Positions 7,309 to 9,907 of a DNA stretch of 9,907 nt are shown here, in pieces. Location: assembly GCA_015657735.1 (NCBI GenBank), contig SSSX01000641.1, positions 1-9,907 of the forward strand. The letters are read 5' to 3'. The position numbers were made by a program, and so were the translations under genes. Numbering within the stretch: position 1 is the first letter of the stretch; each line of letters starts with the position of its first letter. This stretch comes from Zoogloeaceae bacterium. GTDB lineage: Bacteria > Pseudomonadota > Gammaproteobacteria > Burkholderiales > Rhodocyclaceae. Under the pieces are notes generated by a model. The model was not told where the DNA came from and did not search any database. It saw only the letters and a list, made by a program, of their open reading frames with translations.

Positions 7309-8517
7309 TCAACCCTTGACCGCCGGGGCGCTGGCGGGCGCGTCGGCCGGCTTGCCGGCAGCCGGCGCCTCGCCCGCTGCGTGGGGCGCGACCGGCGCGC
7401 CCGGACGGGCCTTCATCAGGTTGTCGACGATGACCTTGTCGCCGGCCTTGAGGCCGCCGGTGATGACCCAGTCGGCACCCGCCCACTGGCCGGTCTTGAC
7501 CGGCCGCGGCTCGACCTTGTTGTCGGCGCCGGCGAGCATCACCATCGGACCCTTGTCGGTCTGCAGCACGGCGGCCTGGGGCACCTTGAAAACGCCGTCG
7601 CGCTCACCGGTGATCAGGCGGGCGCGGACGAACTGGCCGGGCAGCAGGCGGCCGTCGGCGTTGGGAAACTCGCCGCGCAGCTGCAGGGTGCCCAGTTTGG
7701 GGTCGATCTGGCTGGCGGCGAAGTTCAGCCGCCCGCGCTGCGGATAGACGCTGCCGTCCGGCAGCACCAGCTCCACGCCGCGGATGCCCTGCGCCCGGAA
7801 GCGCCCGTCGGGCATCGCGGCGGTCAGCTCGCTCTCGACCACCGAGAAGCGCACCCACATCGGGTTGATCTGCACGATGGTGGTCAGCAGCGTGCCACCG
7901 CCGGTGGCGATGAGCGTCCCTTCCGACACCGCCGCGCGGCCGCTGAGACCGCCGACCGGCGCGGTGACGGTGGCGTACGACAGGTTCAGCTCGGCCTGGC
8001 GCAGACTGGCCTGGGCGGCCTGCACGGCGGCCTTCGCGGCGGCGTCGTCGGAGGTGGCGGTGTCGTATTCGCGCTGGCTGATCGCCTGCTCGGCGAGCAG
8101 GCCTTTGAGGCGGGCCGCCTCGCGCTGGGTCTGGTCCACCCGCGCCTTGTTCTGGGCGAGCTGGGCTTTGGCCTGGGCGACCGCCACGTCGAGCGGCACG
8201 CGGTCGATCTCGAACAGCGGCTGGCCGGCCTTCACCGGCGCGCCTTCGTCGTAGATCCGCCTGGTCAGGATGCCGCCGACGCGGGCACGGACTTCCACCT
8301 CGCGTGCGCCCTCGGTCTGGGCGACCGCCTCGACGCTGGTTTCAGCGCGGGTCGGCTGCACTTCGATGACCGTGACCGGCAACGGCGGCATGCCGCCGCC
8401 GGGGGCCGCGGCGGCGGGCTGGTCCTTGCCGGAGCAGCCGGCGAGCAGCAGAACGGTGACGATGGCCGGCACGGCGAGCCGTGGGGAGCGGGGCGGGCGG
8501 GAAGGATGTGCGTTCAA
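7309..8517 (-). CDS. RND efflux periplasmic adaptor lipoprotein (AcrA/MexA type), TTG start preferred
   Basis: The membrane fusion protein links pump and outer-membrane channel. From TTG 8517 it has 402 residues. A short basic N-terminus and hydrophobic stretch end in a lipobox, LLLAGC, with Cys28, so it is anchored to the inner membrane. Then follow the lipoyl half-motif VRARVGGILTR (76-86), an alpha-helical hairpin (about 108-178), the second lipoyl half LSYATVTAPVGGLSGRA (179-195), the beta-barrel with RLLPGQFVRARL (290-301), and an Ala/Pro-rich tail (about 371-402). TTG 8517 is chosen over the in-frame ATG at 8559 because GGAG lies 6 nt before TTG. ATG 8559 has no ribosome site and sits where the promoter and operator place or precede the transcript start. 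If ATG were used, the protein would gain 14 residues before an otherwise complete signal peptide. The pump gene follows after 10 nt. Confidence 0.93.
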   Translation of the reverse strand: MNAHPSRPPRSPRLAVPAIVTVLLLAGCSGKDQPAAAAPGGGMPPLPVTVIEVQPTRAETSVEAVAQTEGAREVEVRARVGGILTRRIYDEGAPVKAGQPLFEIDRVPLDVAVAQAKAQLAQNKARVDQTQREAARLKGLLAEQAISQREYDTATSDDAAAKAAVQAAQASLRQAELNLSYATVTAPVGGLSGRAAVSEGTLIATGGGTLLTTIVQINPMWVRFSVVESELTAAMPDGRFRAQGIRGVELVLPDGSVYPQRGRLNFAASQIDPKLGTLQLRGEFPNADGRLLPGQFVRARLITGERDGVFKVPQAAVLQTDKGPMVMLAGADNKVEPRPVKTGQWAGADWVITGGLKAGDKVIVDNLMKARPGAPVAPHAAGEAPAAGKPADAPASAPAVKG

Positions 8518-8523
8518 GATGAA

Positions 8524-8527
8524 CTCC
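8524..8527 (-). promoter_or_regulatory. Ribosome binding site that favours the TTG start of the adaptor gene
   Basis: On the minus strand GGAG is followed by the 6-nt spacer TTCATC and then TTG at 8517-8515, in the adaptor frame. It is the only Shine-Dalgarno-like sequence between the operator and the signal peptide. The upstream in-frame ATG at 8559-8557 is preceded only by TTTGTATAAACT, which has none. Confidence 0.55.
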
Positions 8528-8559
8528 GGGGGCTGGATTTTTGGTATCGATTGGTGCAT

Positions 8560-8587
8560 AGTTTATACAAACATGAATGTATGTAAA
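8560..8587 (-). promoter_or_regulatory. Promoter of the efflux operon, overlapping the operator
   Basis: On the minus strand TTTACA (8587-8582) is a good -35, matching the consensus at 5 of 6 positions. It is followed after 16 bp by TAAACT (8565-8560), or after 14 bp by the better hexamer TATAAA (8567-8562). Transcription should begin near 8553-8556, giving a leader of roughly 36-40 nt before the TTG start. Both hexamers lie in or beside the 24-bp palindrome, so a bound repressor would block RNA polymerase. Confidence 0.5.
8562..8585. promoter_or_regulatory. AcrR/TtgR-type operator palindrome
   Basis: The left arm TTTATACAAACA (8562-8573) and right arm TGAATGTATGTA (8574-8585) form an imperfect dyad, with 8 of 12 positions symmetric. 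As I recall it, the right arm is identical to one half of the E. coli AcrR box upstream of acrAB. The ACAAAC and CATGAATGTA elements also recall the Pseudomonas TtgR operator. It sits between divergent TetR-family repressor and pump genes, where such operators control both. Repressor binding here is inferred from these matches. Confidence 0.75.
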
Positions 8588-8623
8588 TAGCCCGACATAC
8601 CAATATGATGAAAAAAATCAACG

Positions 8624-9229
8624 ATGGTTCGTAAAACCAAGGAAGAAGCCGGGGTTACCCGCTGCCACATCATCGAGGCCGCCCGCCGGGTGTTCCTCGA
8701 ATGCGGCGTCGGGCGGACCAGCCTGGAAAAGATCGCCGCCGCCGCCGGGGTGACGCGGGGTGCCGTTTACTGGCACTTCAAGAACAAGACCGAGCTGTTC
8801 TTCGCGATGCGGGAGGAGGCGGTGCTGCCCTTCCTCGACCGGGTCGTCTTCGATAGCGCCGACGACGATCCGCTCGGCGGCATCGAACGGGCGATCCACG
8901 AGATCATCCGCATCCTGATCGACCAGCCGCGAACGCGGGAGACCTTCGACATCCTGACCTTCAAGTGTGAATACGTGGACGAGTTCAGTCCGATGGTGGC
9001 GTGCACCGAAGGCCAGCTGGATTTCCTGGACCGCCTGACCGACGCCTACGGCCGTGCCCGCGAGCGCGGGCAGCTGCGCCTGCCGGCCGATCCGCAGGCG
9101 CTCGCCTACGACACCTTCCTGTTCATCGGCGGGCTGATCCGGCACTGGCTGGCGGCCACGGCCGACCAGCCCTTCCGCGTCGACGCCGAAGCCTTCATCC
9201 GCACCCACATCGCGCTGCGCCGGGCCTGA
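8624..9229 (+). CDS. TetR/AcrR-family repressor of the divergent efflux operon
   Basis: A 201-residue transcriptional repressor. The N-terminal TetR helix-turn-helix is at about 12-55, with SLEKIAAAAGVTRGAVYWHF at 33-52 closely matching AcrR and TtgR. The opening MVRKTKEEA is nearly that of TtgR, which supports ATG 8624. KCEY at 114-117 corresponds to the conserved KCEF of those regulators. The C-terminal helical domain should bind drugs or aromatic compounds, releasing DNA. Divergent placement next to a complete pump operon, with an AcrR-like palindrome between them, argues for local control and autoregulation. There is no recognisable Shine-Dalgarno before the start (AAAAAAATCAACG), so translation is probably weak, which would suit a repressor. 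A stop codon (TGA 8609) closes the frame upstream, so no longer version is available. Confidence 0.93.
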   Translation: MVRKTKEEAGVTRCHIIEAARRVFLECGVGRTSLEKIAAAAGVTRGAVYWHFKNKTELFFAMREEAVLPFLDRVVFDSADDDPLGGIERAIHEIIRILIDQPRTRETFDILTFKCEYVDEFSPMVACTEGQLDFLDRLTDAYGRARERGQLRLPADPQALAYDTFLFIGGLIRHWLAATADQPFRVDAEAFIRTHIALRRA

Positions 9230-9286
9230 AGCGGCGGCCGGCCGGCGCGTTGCCGGTGCCATCGCCAGCGCGCGGGCGACCATGGT

Positions 9287-9292
9287 TATACT
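9287..9292 (+). promoter_or_regulatory. Probable -10 element for the beta-helix gene
   Basis: TATACT within GGTTATACTGG matches the -10 consensus at 5 of 6 positions and lies 30 nt before the ATG. No good -35 is found at 16-18 bp. The gap after the repressor gene (9230-9321) otherwise holds only a GC palindrome at its start (GCCGGCCGGC) and no T-tailed terminator. Confidence 0.4.
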
Positions 9293-9321
9293 GGCCCGTC
9301 CTGTCATTTCCGTGGCCCGCC

Positions 9322-9907
9322 ATGTCCCGCCAAGCGCCCCGCCAGCCCAGGCGATTCCGCCGGTTTGTCCTTTGGTTCGTACTGCTCGCCGTCGTGCCGA
9401 TTGCGGCCGCTGCGGCGCTCTGGCTGCTGGAAAGCCGGGGCGGGGCGCCGCGCCTGCTCGGCAGCTACATCGAGCGCCACGCCCAGGGGCGCAATCCGGT
9501 CGTCGAATCGGTCGGCCAGCGCGCCAACGCGCTGCTCCGTTCGCTCGACCGCGGGGCCGTCGGCGCCGACCTGCCCCTCGTCCCGTGGAGCGGCGCGATG
9601 GCGTCGGCGCCCCGCCCGGTGCATGCCACGACGATCCTGGCCGGCACGCCGGAGCAGCTGATCGGCGCAATCGGTCAGGCCCAGCCGGGCGACGTGATCA
9701 CCTTGCTGCCCGGCACCTACCGCTTCAGCGGCGGCGGGGCGATCGGCATCGACCGCGGCGGACGGGAAGGGGCGCCGATCACGGTGCGCGCCGAACGGCC
9801 CGGCGCGGTGATCCTCGAATTCGATCTGCTGGAAGGTTTCCACGTGCGGGCGCCGTGGTGGACCTTCGAGAACCTGCACATCCGCGGCGTGTGCGGCCGG
9901 CACTCGA
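9322..9907 (+). CDS. Membrane-anchored right-handed beta-helix protein (3' truncated by window)
   Basis: The frame from ATG 9322 is open to the window edge, giving 195 residues of a longer protein. A basic N-terminus (PRQPRRFRRF) is followed by one membrane segment at about 16-36, so it should sit in the inner membrane with its body in the periplasm. A linker (about 40-105) leads into the start of a parallel beta-helix. TPEQLIGAIGQAQPGDVITL with LPGTYRF (109-135), APITVRAERPGAVIL (151-165) and FENLHIRGV (182-190) follow the pattern of polysaccharide lyase family 6 or chondroitinase-B-like proteins and other carbohydrate-binding beta-helices. The catalytic region would lie beyond the window, so lyase activity cannot be judged. 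It has its own -10 box but no clear ribosome site. It shows no obvious functional link to the repressor gene upstream. Confidence 0.8.
   Translation, partial: MSRQAPRQPRRFRRFVLWFVLLAVVPIAAAAALWLLESRGGAPRLLGSYIERHAQGRNPVVESVGQRANALLRSLDRGAVGADLPLVPWSGAMASAPRPVHATTILAGTPEQLIGAIGQAQPGDVITLLPGTYRFSGGGAIGIDRGGREGAPITVRAERPGAVILEFDLLEGFHVRAPWWTFENLHIRGVCGRHS

Larger units (their letters stand above)
8541..8603. repeat. Outer inverted repeat flanking the operator
   Basis: TTGGTAT (8541-8547) and ATACCAA (8597-8603) are exact 7-bp inverted repeats. Their centre (8572) is within 2 bp of the operator centre (8573.5), so the two dyads are nested. The whole stretch is AT-rich in a GC-rich window. It may provide weaker flanking repressor contacts or DNA bending, but the function is not established. 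Confidence 0.45.

Noticed and set aside
7159..8586. A plus-strand open frame of 475 codons antisense to the adaptor gene
   Set aside because: It is a low-complexity shadow frame. The opposite strand encodes a complete adaptor with lipobox, lipoyl halves and hairpin, and this frame would cross the promoter and operator.
9232..9246. GC palindrome GCCGGCCGGC just after the repressor stop, considered as a terminator
   Set aside because: There is no loop and no T tract. Such palindromes are common by chance at this GC content.
8618..9670. A minus-strand open frame of 350 codons opposite the TetR gene and the beta-helix gene
   Set aside because: It has Arg/Pro/Gly-rich composition and spans two well-supported plus-strand genes and the gap between them.

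Overview
The window is uniformly GC-rich and densely coded. Gene style points to a betaproteobacterium, plausibly Rhodocyclales (Azoarcus, Thauera or Aromatoleum type). That placement is an inference from protein style and gene content, not from a marker gene. No tRNA, rRNA, CRISPR array, insertion sequence or phage module was seen.

Left part (1-2713, plus strand). The 3' end of a gene, probably an alpha-E domain protein, is followed after 10 nt by a transglutaminase-like cysteine peptidase with an intact Cys-His-Asp triad. These two normally belong to the ATP-grasp/alpha-E/transglutaminase peptide-modification cluster. Next comes an unrecognised 157-residue protein, then an exported aspartyl protease with two DTG motifs in one chain.

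Centre (2743-8517, minus strand). This is a complete tripartite RND multidrug efflux operon in the order adaptor lipoprotein, inner-membrane HAE1 pump, outer-membrane factor lipoprotein. The genes are tightly packed, with a 10-nt gap and then a 4-nt ATGA overlap. It ends convergently against the protease gene with only 29 nt between the stop codons.

Right part (8518-9907). A divergent TetR/AcrR-type repressor gene faces the efflux operon across a short AT-rich region. That region holds a 24-bp imperfect palindrome with one half identical to the E. coli AcrR box half-site, overlapping the inferred pump promoter. This is the usual autoregulated repressor plus drug pump arrangement: ligand binding to the repressor would release both promoters. 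After the repressor gene, a membrane-anchored right-handed beta-helix protein begins behind a good -10 box and runs off the window.

Most of the window is a conventional efflux locus. The points most worth following are the unknown protein beside the transglutaminase, the likely mis-set start of the adaptor gene, and the nested inverted repeats of the divergent control region.
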